From CALKZN01 sp964633815 (lineage in GTDB: Bacteria; Pseudomonadota; Gammaproteobacteria; Arenicellales; Arenicellaceae): a DNA stretch of 64,000 nt. Below are positions 9,254-17,226 of the stretch, piece by piece. The stretch spans positions 36,700-100,699 of the forward strand of contig CAZWHW010000004.1 in the NCBI GenBank assembly GCA_964633815.1, read 5' to 3'. Position 1 is the first letter of the stretch, and each line of letters starts with the position of its first letter. The position numbers and the translations under genes were made by a program. The notes beneath the pieces were generated by a model. The model searched no databases. It saw only the letters and a list, made by a program, of their open reading frames with translations, and was not told the origin of the DNA.

Positions 9254-9452
9254 TGTTCCCTTTTAGAAGGATGTCGACTTTTTGTTCGGCTTCTAGTAGT
9301 TTTTCTTGCAATGTCTTAATTAAATTCATGCCTGTTTGGAATTCATCCACGGATTTTTCCAGAGATTGATCTCCAGCTTCCATTCGTTGGACAAGATCTT
9401 CAAGTTCAGCAAAAGCTTTTTCGAATTCAATAGATTGTTTTTTGTCAGACAT
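9210..9452 (-). CDS. xseB: Exodeoxyribonuclease VII small subunit
   Basis: Small subunit of ExoVII, which degrades single-stranded DNA with XseA. The 80-residue product has the family core FEKAFAELEDLVQRMEAGD followed by SLEKSVDEFQTGMNLIK and a heptad-rich helix. The length matches E. coli XseB (80). It is the first gene of xseB-ispA-dxs and overlaps the long form of ispA. The 134-base divergent gap to parE should hold its promoter. The large subunit gene is not in the window. Confidence 0.95.
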   Translation of the reverse strand: MSDKKQSIEFEKAFAELEDLVQRMEAGDQSLEKSVDEFQTGMNLIKTLQEKLLEAEQKVDILLKGNNGELRTEPFQTESE

Positions 9453-9586
9453 TGCACTCCTCCAGTTCAGTATATTTTATCTGAATCTTTGCTGGATAAC
9501 GAGGTAAATGGCTAAGAAAATGGATAGGGAAAATATTGAATAATAGTGATATATTTGCCGCGTAAAATTTTAGGTTTGTTTAAAAT

Positions 9587-11476
9587 ATGTCTGAACAATA
9601 CGATTCTTCCGCCATTGAGGTATTAAGTGGTCTTGAGCCTGTGCGTAAGCGTCCAGGTATGTATACCGAGACTGAGCGACCGAACCATCTTGTGCAAGAA
9701 GTGGTTGATAATAGTGTTGATGAGGCGATTGCGGGTCATTGCAAAAAAATCCGCGTGACGATCTTTAGCGACGGTTCAGTTGAAGTGGAAGATGATGGTC
9801 GTGGCATGCCAGTTGATATTCACCAGGAAGAAGGTATTTCTGGTGTTGAAGTCATTATGAGTAAGTTGCATGCGGGTGGCAAATTCTCTAATAAAAATTA
9901 TACTTTTTCTGGAGGTTTGCATGGAGTAGGTATTTCCGTCGTCAATGCCTTGTCTACTAATGTGGAAGTATGGGTTAAGCGCGGTGGGAAAGAGTTTAAT
10001 ATTGGCTTTTCTAATGGTTTGAAACGTTCTGAATTAGAAGAGATAGGAACGGTTGGTCAGAGAAACACGGGAACTCGTATTCGCTTTTGGCCCGACGAGC
10101 AATTTTTTGATAGTGCAAAAATAAGTGTAAGAAAACTAGCTAAACTGTTGCGTGCCAAAGCAGTGCTTTGTCCAGGACTGGAAATTGAACTATTTGATGA
10201 GATAGATGCAAGTAATAATGCTATTTGGCAATTTGAGGACGGCTTAACGGAATATGTAAAGCATTCTTTAGCTGATTGTGAGTGGGTTCCAGAACAAGGG
10301 TTTCGCGCCAAAAAGACTGGTGAAGGTGAAGAAGCGGAATGGATGGTGGTCTGGAGTATTGATGCCGAAGAAGCTGTCAATGAGAGTTATGTTAATTTGA
10401 TTCCGACTTCTCAAGGAGGAACTCATGTGAATGGTTTGCGCACTGGATTGACAGATGCAATTCGTGAGTTTTGTGAGTTTCGTGATTTATTGCCGCGTGG
10501 TCTCAAACTTTCCCCAGAAGATGTATGGTCACAATGCCATTATGTATTGTCAGTGCGCATGGCTGATCCGCAATTTTCTGGGCAAACAAAAGAGCGCTTG
10601 TCTTCACGAGAAATATCCAGTTTTGTTGGTGCTGCGGTAAAAGACGCATTTGGTTTATGGCTTAATCAGCATATTGAACAAGGTGAGCGTATTGCTGCAT
10701 TGGCAATTGATAATGCCCAGCGTCGATCGAAGACAGCAAAAAAAGTCAAACGTAAAAAAATCACCACCGGACCAGCTCTACCAGGTAAGCTCACAGATTG
10801 TACTAGTGATGATTTGGACGAAACAGAATTGTTTCTAGTTGAGGGTGACTCAGCAGGTGGTTCAGCAAAACAAGCCCGTCAACGTGAATATCAAGCGATC
10901 ATGCCACTTCGTGGTAAGATTCTAAACACTTGGGAGGTGGATTCAGGTCAAGTATTAGCTTCACAAGAGGTGCACGATATTGCGGTTGCGATTGGTGTTG
11001 ATCCAGGTTCCGATAGTTTGGATGGTTTGCGCTATGGGAAGATATGTATTCTTGCGGATGCTGATTCAGATGGCTTACACATTGCTACCTTGCTGTGCGC
11101 TTTGTTCTCTAAGCACTTTCCAAAATTGGTTGAGGAAGGTCATTTATATGTTGCTATGCCACCGCTGTATCGTATTGATGCTGCCAAGGATGTTTATTAT
11201 GCATTAGACGATGAAGAAAAAGATCAAGTAATTGCTAGCATTGAAACTAGGAATTTACGAGTGAAGATTAATGTTCAGCGTTTTAAAGGTTTGGGTGAAA
11301 TGAATCCTTCACAGTTGCGTGAAACGACGATGGATCCAGATAATCGTCGTTTGGTACAAATGACAATTCGTATGGGTGATGGTGCGCATGAAATGATGGA
11401 TATGCTATTAGCCAAAAAACGAGCAGCGGATCGTAAGGAATGGCTGGGTGAAAAAGGTGGTGATGTTGAAGTCTGA
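9587..11476 (+). CDS. parE: DNA topoisomerase IV subunit B
   Basis: ATPase subunit of topoisomerase IV, which decatenates daughter chromosomes. The GHKL ATPase motifs are EVVDNSVDEA, DDGRGMPVD and GLHGVGISVVNALS. The Toprim domain has EGDSAGGSAKQAR and DADSDGLHI. The DADSDGLHI form and the 629-residue length (E. coli ParE is 630) separate it from GyrB, which is longer and usually reads DADVDGSHI. The following pilin gene starts inside its last codons. The partner parC is not in the window. Confidence 0.96.
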   Translation: MSEQYDSSAIEVLSGLEPVRKRPGMYTETERPNHLVQEVVDNSVDEAIAGHCKKIRVTIFSDGSVEVEDDGRGMPVDIHQEEGISGVEVIMSKLHAGGKFSNKNYTFSGGLHGVGISVVNALSTNVEVWVKRGGKEFNIGFSNGLKRSELEEIGTVGQRNTGTRIRFWPDEQFFDSAKISVRKLAKLLRAKAVLCPGLEIELFDEIDASNNAIWQFEDGLTEYVKHSLADCEWVPEQGFRAKKTGEGEEAEWMVVWSIDAEEAVNESYVNLIPTSQGGTHVNGLRTGLTDAIREFCEFRDLLPRGLKLSPEDVWSQCHYVLSVRMADPQFSGQTKERLSSREISSFVGAAVKDAFGLWLNQHIEQGERIAALAIDNAQRRSKTAKKVKRKKITTGPALPGKLTDCTSDDLDETELFLVEGDSAGGSAKQARQREYQAIMPLRGKILNTWEVDSGQVLASQEVHDIAVAIGVDPGSDSLDGLRYGKICILADADSDGLHIATLLCALFSKHFPKLVEEGHLYVAMPPLYRIDAAKDVYYALDDEEKDQVIASIETRNLRVKINVQRFKGLGEMNPSQLRETTMDPDNRRLVQMTIRMGDGAHEMMDMLLAKKRAADRKEWLGEKGGDVEV

Positions 11477-11975
11477 CAAAGTTTTAAATCGATTTTTTTG
11501 CCAAGTACGGATCGGCGGCTTTACGTTGATCGAAATGGTGGTTGTCATTGGCATTATTGCCATTTTAGCTTTGTTAGCAGTGCCCTCGCAGTTGAATCGT
11601 TTGAACCAAAAAAAACTGGCTGAAACGATTCAATTGGCCGAAATTTTTAAAGAACCTATTGCTTTGTTTTATCAGTTAAATGGCAAGTTTCCTGTAAATA
11701 ATGAAGAGGCTGGAATACCTGAGCCAGATAAAATTTTGGGTAATTATTTATCGGGTTTGAATGTGGAAAATGGCGTGATGCATTTGCAACTTGGGAATAA
11801 GTCTGCGAATTTAGAAGGTCAAATATTGAGCATTGTTCCTGTGTTTGTTGAAGGCTCCCCCAACAGCCCGATTTCTTGGGTTTGTGCGGGAAAGAGAATC
11901 CCTGATGGCATGACCGCTGCGGGTGAAAATAAAACCTCGGTCAGCAATAATTTCTTGCCTTTATCTTGTCGATAA
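11463..11975 (+). CDS. Type IV pilin-like protein with prepilin signal
   Basis: A 170-residue prepilin. The leader ends with the prepilin peptidase site IGG followed by FTLIEMVVVIGIIAIL, giving N-methyl-Phe, Glu+5 and the long hydrophobic assembly helix. The C-terminal half contains a WVCAGKRIP to LPLSCR cysteine pair, the disulfide region of PilA-type pilins. The start ATG at 11463 overlaps parE by 14 bases and is preceded by AAGGTGGTG, a good ribosome-binding site, so translation is probably coupled to parE. The 19-residue polar leader is longer than the usual 6-8 of type IVa pilins. Major pilin or minor pilin cannot be decided, since no other pil gene is adjacent. Confidence 0.82.
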   Translation: MLKSDKVLNRFFCQVRIGGFTLIEMVVVIGIIAILALLAVPSQLNRLNQKKLAETIQLAEIFKEPIALFYQLNGKFPVNNEEAGIPEPDKILGNYLSGLNVENGVMHLQLGNKSANLEGQILSIVPVFVEGSPNSPISWVCAGKRIPDGMTAAGENKTSVSNNFLPLSCR

Positions 11976-12362
11976 AATAACTTTAAGTTTTATAAAAGTA
12001 TTGATTTTTGAAATGCAGAAATGAATACTTAGCTTTCTTTGAAACTCTAAGCTAGCAGCTTTAGGTTGCTAGCTTAGAAAATTTTTCTATTTAATTATCT
12101 GAAATTATTTTTTGTAAATGTTGTTATTACAATATTAATTTTGATAGATTCAATAACTACTGAATTAGCATTGAGGCTAATCGGCGGTCTTTAAGTGCAA
12201 TTGCTAGTGTTGGTAAATTTGCATAAATCTATATTGCTATATTTATTATAAAGTTGACGAATTTTCGCAACTGAATAGTTTTGGTATAGCTGACTTCCAC
12301 AGTATTTAATCGTTTTAAAGCATACTAAATTCAAAATTTAATTACATCTTAGGTGTTTAACT
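11976..12362. other. Gene-free, AT-rich gap between pilin and aldehyde dehydrogenase genes
   Basis: This 387-base stretch has no convincing reading frame. Near its left end it holds the stem-loop at 12048-12076. The remainder is very AT-rich and should contain the promoter of the downstream dehydrogenase gene, but no single -35/-10 pair stands out. Confidence 0.6.
12048..12085 (+). terminator. Probable intrinsic terminator after the pilin gene
   Basis: A perfect 10-base inverted repeat (12048-12057 with 12067-12076) has a nine-base loop. The T-rich segment AAAATTTTTCTATTT follows it. It lies 73 bases after the pilin stop and would end the parE-pilin transcript. The T tract is interrupted, so termination may be partial. 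Confidence 0.6.
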
Positions 12363-13817
12363 ATGGATCTAAATCAACGTTTGTTAAAACAAAGCAGCTA
12401 TATCAATGGTCAATGGCAACCCGTTACAGACAGTACATTTACTGTTCAAAATCCTGCAAACGGAGAGGAAGTAGCTGTCATTGCGAGCGCTACTGCGGAT
12501 GATGCGGCGGCGGCAGTTGCCGCTGCTAGTGAAGCTATGCCAGCATGGCAAGTGTTGCCTGCTAAGAATCGTAGCCGTATTTTAAAGCGTTGGTTTGATC
12601 TGATTATGCTACACAAAGACGACTTGGCTGCAATTTTAACTGCCGAGCAAGGTAAGCCCTTTAAAGAGTCATTAGGAGAAATTATTTATGGCGCAAATTA
12701 TATTGAGTGGTTTGCTGAAGAAGCAAAGCGCGTTTATGGTGACACAATTCCTCAGCCAAGCAATGATAAGCGTCTAGTTGTAATTAAACAGCCAGTTGGT
12801 GTTGTTTCAGCAATTACTCCATGGAACTTCCCCAGTTCAATGATTACTCGCAAGGCAGCTCCAGCAATGGCGGTGGGCTGTACTTTTATTGTTAAAGCAG
12901 CAGAAGAAACGCCATTATCAGCATTGGCTTTAGCTGTGCTAGCAGAAGAAGCGGGTGTTCCTCCGGGTGTCTTTAATGTTATTGCGACTTCTGATTCTAG
13001 ATCTATAGGTAAAGTCTTGACTGGAGATTCTCGGGTGGCGAAATTCTCATTTACAGGTTCAACTCCAGTTGGAAAAATTCTTTTGAAACAATGTGCGGAT
13101 ACGGTCAAAAAAACTACTATGGAATTGGGAGGAAATGCACCTTTTATCGTGTTTGATGATGCTGATCTAGATGCTGCTATAGAAGGTGTGCTTGAATCAA
13201 AGTTTCGTAACGCAGGTCAAACCTGTGTTTGTTCAAATCGTATATTTGTCCAAGAAGGAATTTATGATGATTTTGCTAAACAATTGGTTAGCAAAGTGAA
13301 TGAGTTTTCCTTAGGTGAAGGATTTTCTGAGGATACGGATATTGGTCCGTTAATAAATAAAGGCGCTGCAGATTCAGTTAACAAGTTAGTGGTTAATGCA
13401 TCAAGATCGGGTGCTAAAATTCTCACAGGTGGTGCTGCTAGTGAACTGGGTAACGCGTTTTATCAACCAACTGTTCTAGGTGATGTTACGGATAAAATGG
13501 ATATCTTTCAGCAGGAGATTTTTGGGCCTGTTGCGCCGTTAATTAAGTTTAGTACAGAAGAGCAAGTTATTCAGTTTGCAAATGATACCGAGTTTGGTTT
13601 GGCGGCATATATGTACGCGCGCGATATTGGCAGAATTTGGCGTGTATCTGAAGCCTTAGAATATGGAATGGTTGGAATTAATGAGGGTATTATTTCCAAC
13701 CCAATGGCACCTTTTGGTGGGGTTAAGCAATCAGGTATGGGTAGAGAAGGTTCTAAATATGGCATTGATGACTACCTTGAGATTAAATACTTATGCATGG
13801 GCGGCTTAGATAGCTAA
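12363..13817 (+). CDS. gabD: Succinate-semialdehyde dehydrogenase (NAD(P)-dependent)
   Basis: Oxidises succinate semialdehyde to succinate. The 484-residue protein is a full aldehyde dehydrogenase with the cofactor-site segment ITPWNFPSSMITRKAAPAMA, the catalytic Glu in TTMELGGNAPFIVFDDADLD and the catalytic Cys288 in NAGQTCVCSNR. Its overall pattern and length match GabD (E. coli 482). No GABA aminotransferase or permease is adjacent. The next gene is instead a ThDP-dependent decarboxylase-like enzyme, a pairing described in cyanobacteria, where 2-oxoglutarate decarboxylase feeds SSADH to close the TCA cycle. A stem-loop follows the stop, so it is probably a separate transcript. The SSADH call is good; a related semialdehyde substrate is possible. 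Confidence 0.88.
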   Translation: MDLNQRLLKQSSYINGQWQPVTDSTFTVQNPANGEEVAVIASATADDAAAAVAAASEAMPAWQVLPAKNRSRILKRWFDLIMLHKDDLAAILTAEQGKPFKESLGEIIYGANYIEWFAEEAKRVYGDTIPQPSNDKRLVVIKQPVGVVSAITPWNFPSSMITRKAAPAMAVGCTFIVKAAEETPLSALALAVLAEEAGVPPGVFNVIATSDSRSIGKVLTGDSRVAKFSFTGSTPVGKILLKQCADTVKKTTMELGGNAPFIVFDDADLDAAIEGVLESKFRNAGQTCVCSNRIFVQEGIYDDFAKQLVSKVNEFSLGEGFSEDTDIGPLINKGAADSVNKLVVNASRSGAKILTGGAASELGNAFYQPTVLGDVTDKMDIFQQEIFGPVAPLIKFSTEEQVIQFANDTEFGLAAYMYARDIGRIWRVSEALEYGMVGINEGIISNPMAPFGGVKQSGMGREGSKYGIDDYLEIKYLCMGGLDS

Positions 13818-13841
13818 AGAATCAGTTATTGTAAATTACAA

Positions 13842-13877
13842 ACTGGCTGCACTAAAGTTGTGCAACCAGTGGTTTTT
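13842..13877 (+). terminator. Probable terminator after the semialdehyde dehydrogenase gene
   Basis: The arms ACTGG and TGCAC (13842-13852, split by one base) pair with GTGCA and CCAGT (13860-13870, split by one base). This leaves a single internal mismatch and a seven-base loop. GGTTTTT follows. It starts 25 bases after the stop codon. Confidence 0.6.
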
Positions 13878-14140
13878 GCCACTTATTACAGATAATTTTT
13901 ACATAAACCAAGGATTTAGATTGTTATTCATGGTATGTGTGTCGGCCTTTATAAAGAATCTTTATTCATTAAAATCAACAGCTTGAAAGGATTTAATTTA
14001 AGATTTTATTCTATTGGCATAGTTTGTGCTCATTCAGTTTTATAGCAGAGAGTAAAACGATGCTCTGATTAGTTTGGCACTGATTATAAATTTTTTTTAT
14101 TGTCATATTAATGTCATCGAATAAGAACATGCTGTGCTTT

Positions 14141-14173
14141 TTGTAAGGTGTATCAGTTGTAAAGGTGTACAAC
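14141..14173 (+). promoter_or_regulatory. Tandem repeat and palindrome upstream of the decarboxylase operon
   Basis: TTGTAAGGTGTA (14141-14152) is repeated as TTGTAAAGGTGTA (14157-14169), starting 16 bases later. The second copy overlaps an inverted repeat, GTTGTA and TACAAC, with a six-base spacer (14156-14173). It lies 67-100 bases before the first start codon of the operon, a plausible site for a regulator. The regulator is unknown. Confidence 0.4.
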
Positions 14174-14240
14174 AAGAATAATAACGTTGTGTTTTCGTGG
14201 CTATTGTTTAAGGCAGTAGCTTAAATTTATACAAGACATT

Positions 14241-16007
14241 ATGTCGAAAGCAGAGTGTTTCCGACAGTGTGCATATTTTATTGAGATTTGGACAATGCAT
14301 TCAGAAAATAAAATTGAAGTAACCGCTATAACTACACCGGTTGAACTTAAAAAAACAGAACAATCAGTCAAGGCCAGTGATTTATTCGTCAAGTGTCTTG
14401 AAAATGAAGGGGTCGAATATATTTTTGGTGTTCCTGGAGAAGAAAATATAGATGTACTGGATGCACTCATTGACAGTCCCATTGAATTTGTAACCACTAG
14501 GCATGAACAAGGGGCCGCATTTATTGCTGATGTATTAGGTAGATTGACGGGTAAAGCGGGTGTTTGTTTATCTACTCTAGGTCCTGGAGCGACAAATCTG
14601 GTGACTGGAGTAGCTGATGCCAATATGGATAGAGCGCCCATAATTGCGATTGCCGGTCAAGGTTCGACTGATCGAATGCATAAAGAAAGTCATCAAATAT
14701 TAGACTTGATAGACTTGTTTAAACCAATCACAAAATATTCAACTCAACTTTTAGTTCCTGAAATTATTCCAGAGGTTGTGCGTAAAGCTTTCAAGACTGC
14801 GGAATCTGAAAAGCCAGGTTGTAGTTTTATAGACTTTCCAGAAAATGTTGCCGGCGCTGAATTACCTTTTGGAGCAGTGCCTCTTAAAAAACAAAGTCCG
14901 AAAGCGGCAAAGGCGTCAATAGAAAGTTGTCAGAAGGCGGCAAAAATTATCTCTGAATCAACTTCGCCAATTATTATGGTTGGTAATGGCTCAGTTCGTG
15001 GCAATGCTTGCGCATCATTAGTTAAGTTTGCAGAAACATTGAATATTCCAGTTGCTTCGACTTTTATGGCTAAAGGTTCAATTCCGTTCAGCCATAATTT
15101 GAGTTTAGGTGCAGTGGGGTTACAAGCGCATGATTATGTTTCATATGGTTTTGATGAAGCAGATCTTGTGATTTGTGTTGGCGTTGATATGGTTGAGTAT
15201 CACCCACGTTTGTGGAATCCAAAACGAGATAAAAAAATTATCCATATTGATCGAAGTCCCGCGGAAGTTGATCAACATTATATTCTTGAAGCGGGAGTGG
15301 TTGGTGAAATTGCTGCATCGCTAGAGCAAATTGCAGCATTTAGCGAAAAATCTCCTGATTCAAAAATACATCAACTTCGAGAGCACATTGTTGCGGAAGT
15401 TTCTGAGCATAAAGACACGTTGTCTTTCCCTGTGAAGCCACAAAAAATAATTTGGGATCTTCGTGATGTTTTGAATGAGCAAGATATTGTTATTTCAGAT
15501 GTGGGTGCTCATAAAATGTGGATGGCAAGGCTTTATCAAGCGGAAGCTTCGAATACTTGTATTATTTCAAATGGTTTTGCTTCTATGGGCATTGCACTGC
15601 CGGGAGCGATTGCTGCAAAAATGGCTTATCCGGAACGTAAAGCGGTTGCAGTTTGTGGTGATGCGGGTTTCATGATGAATAATCAAGAAATTGATACTGC
15701 CTTACGTTTAGGGCTTGATATTGTAATTTTGATTTTCAATGACAGTAAGTACGGTTTGATTGAATGGCATCAAAAGCGCCATTTTGGTCGTTCAACCGCG
15801 ATTGATTTTGTTAATCCAGATTTTGTTAAGTTTGCTGAAAGTTTTGGTGCAAAGGGTTACCGCGTTGAGCGGACAGAATGTTTGTTGCCAGTTTTGGAAG
15901 AAGCGTTAAATGATGGGACGGTTTCCGTCATTGATTGTCCAGTCGATTATTCTGAAAACATGAAGTTAACTGAAAAATTGAAAACGATGACGTCACCTAT
16001 TGCTTAA
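14241..16007 (+). CDS. Acetolactate-synthase-like ThDP enzyme, candidate 2-oxoglutarate decarboxylase
   Basis: A 588-residue thiamine-diphosphate enzyme of the acetolactate synthase family. The N-terminal domain has VEYIFGVPGEENIDVLDAL and the cofactor-activating Glu89 in RHEQGAAFIADV. The C-terminal ThDP/Mg site is GDAGFMMNNQ (Asp474) running to FNDSKYG (Asn500), the usual spacing. No regulatory subunit (ilvH) or ketol-acid reductoisomerase gene is near, which argues against branched-chain synthesis. Instead gabD precedes it and an iron-type alcohol dehydrogenase and PHA genes follow. Cyanobacterial 2-oxoglutarate decarboxylase belongs to this family and also pairs with SSADH, so production of succinate semialdehyde is the favoured role. 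Acetolactate formation remains possible. An internal ATG at 14295 with a nearby GGA could be the true start. Confidence 0.8.
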   Translation: MSKAECFRQCAYFIEIWTMHSENKIEVTAITTPVELKKTEQSVKASDLFVKCLENEGVEYIFGVPGEENIDVLDALIDSPIEFVTTRHEQGAAFIADVLGRLTGKAGVCLSTLGPGATNLVTGVADANMDRAPIIAIAGQGSTDRMHKESHQILDLIDLFKPITKYSTQLLVPEIIPEVVRKAFKTAESEKPGCSFIDFPENVAGAELPFGAVPLKKQSPKAAKASIESCQKAAKIISESTSPIIMVGNGSVRGNACASLVKFAETLNIPVASTFMAKGSIPFSHNLSLGAVGLQAHDYVSYGFDEADLVICVGVDMVEYHPRLWNPKRDKKIIHIDRSPAEVDQHYILEAGVVGEIAASLEQIAAFSEKSPDSKIHQLREHIVAEVSEHKDTLSFPVKPQKIIWDLRDVLNEQDIVISDVGAHKMWMARLYQAEASNTCIISNGFASMGIALPGAIAAKMAYPERKAVAVCGDAGFMMNNQEIDTALRLGLDIVILIFNDSKYGLIEWHQKRHFGRSTAIDFVNPDFVKFAESFGAKGYRVERTECLLPVLEEALNDGTVSVIDCPVDYSENMKLTEKLKTMTSPIA

Positions 16008-16069
16008 ATTATTAAAACAATAGTTTACGTTTTTTCAAATAAATTAGTATAAAAATAGATAGGAAAAAT

Positions 16070-17224
16070 ATGCAGTCATTTAGCTTTCAAACGACGCGCT
16101 CAGTTTTATCTGAAGTTGGCGCAACTAGTAAAATAGGTCAATTACTCGCTGATAGAGGATGCAAAAAGGTTGCATTCATTACAGATTCTGTCATTTTGAA
16201 GTTAGGTCTAGCAGAGGCGGCGATAGAAGGTATTAAGGCCGCTGGTATCGATGTATGGGTGTTTGATGATGTCAAAGCTGATCCACCGCAAGAGCTTATT
16301 TTGGATGCAGTTAGTCAAGCCAAAGAACAATGTGTTGATAGTGTGGTGTCAGTTGGTGGTGGTAGTTCAATGGATACGGCGAAATTGATTGCCGTATTAG
16401 TTAACAGTGAACAATCAATCGAAGATATGTATGGTGTCGGCAATGTTAAAGGTGAGCGTCTGCCACTTTTCCTAGCGCCAACGACAGCAGGCACAGGTTC
16501 TGAAGTGACTCCCATCTCGATTGTGACCACAGGTGCAACTGAGAAAAAAGGAGTCGTTTCACCGCAACTTTTACCCGATTGGGCAATTTTAGATGCCGAA
16601 TTAACTGTCGGTTTGCCATCGCATGTGACTGCAGCAACTGGAATAGATGCGATGGTCCACGCGATTGAGGCTTATACCTCGAAAATCAAAAAAAATGTAG
16701 TTTCAGATTGTTTGGCGAAACAGGCGCTGGAGTTACTAGGTGCAAATTTGCGAACAGTCTGCGCGGAGCCTGAAAATCGTCAAGCTAGAGCTGATATGCT
16801 TCTTGGTTCAATGCTAGCGGGCATGGCATTTGCTAATTCGCCAGTAGCTGCTGTGCATGCCTTGGCATATCCTTTAGGTGGACATTTTCATGTGCCACAT
16901 GGTTTGTCTAATGCCTTAGTTTTGCCATATGTAATGGAATATAACATTCCAGAAGCTGGTAATTTGTATCTTGAAATAGCGGACTTGATTTTTCCAGAAC
17001 TTAAAGGGAAACCAGAGAGTGGTAAATTAGATAATTTATTGAGTTTGACCGCTGCTATTAGTTCAGACCTTGGCTTGGAGTCAAAATTAAGTCAAGTAGG
17101 TGTGAAGTCTGACGATTTAGAATTATTGGCGACCGATGCAATGAAGCAAGAACGCTTGCTCATTAATAATCCTCGGGAAATGACTTTTGACGCAGCCTTT
17201 GATATTTATCAACGAGCTTTATAA
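16070..17224 (+). CDS. Iron-containing (group III) alcohol dehydrogenase, candidate 4-hydroxybutyrate dehydrogenase
   Basis: A 384-residue NAD(P)-dependent dehydrogenase of the iron-activated family. It has the nucleotide loop VGGGSSMDTAK (96-106) and the metal ligands Asp193, His197, His263 and His277, in GIDAMVHAIEAY and AVHALAYPLGGHFHVPHG. The length matches 4-hydroxybutyrate dehydrogenases and other family members of about 380 residues. The gene lies 62 bases after the ThDP enzyme and only two bases before phaE, so it is part of the polymer operon. Reduction of succinate semialdehyde to 4-hydroxybutyrate would fit the context. Other aldehyde substrates cannot be excluded, since the family is very broad. 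Confidence 0.82.
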   Translation: MQSFSFQTTRSVLSEVGATSKIGQLLADRGCKKVAFITDSVILKLGLAEAAIEGIKAAGIDVWVFDDVKADPPQELILDAVSQAKEQCVDSVVSVGGGSSMDTAKLIAVLVNSEQSIEDMYGVGNVKGERLPLFLAPTTAGTGSEVTPISIVTTGATEKKGVVSPQLLPDWAILDAELTVGLPSHVTAATGIDAMVHAIEAYTSKIKKNVVSDCLAKQALELLGANLRTVCAEPENRQARADMLLGSMLAGMAFANSPVAAVHALAYPLGGHFHVPHGLSNALVLPYVMEYNIPEAGNLYLEIADLIFPELKGKPESGKLDNLLSLTAAISSDLGLESKLSQVGVKSDDLELLATDAMKQERLLINNPREMTFDAAFDIYQRAL

Positions 17225-17226
17225 TT

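Larger units (their letters stand above)
13818..14240. other. Gene-free gap upstream of the storage operon
   Basis: No convincing reading frame lies in these 423 bases. The left end holds a terminator-like stem-loop (13842-13877). The right end holds a tandem repeat (14141-14169) within 100 bases of the next start codon. The middle is AT-rich with no recognised element. It should contain the promoter of the decarboxylase-pha operon. Confidence 0.6.

Noticed and set aside
12190..12215. TGC-rich sequence resembling the phasin operator upstream of the semialdehyde dehydrogenase gene
   Set aside because: The half-sites GTGCAATTGC are spaced differently from TTGCA-N-TGC and lack the CAAA end, so the match is weak.
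13842..13870. Inverted TGCAC/GTGCA after the semialdehyde dehydrogenase gene as an operator
   Set aside because: The arms form a hairpin with a T tract right after a stop codon, which is better explained as a terminator.
14129..14142. ATGCTGTGCTTTTT as another PhaR-type site before the decarboxylase operon
   Set aside because: It keeps TGC-NN-TGC but misses the A and the ACAAA end. Chance occurrence is likely in this region.
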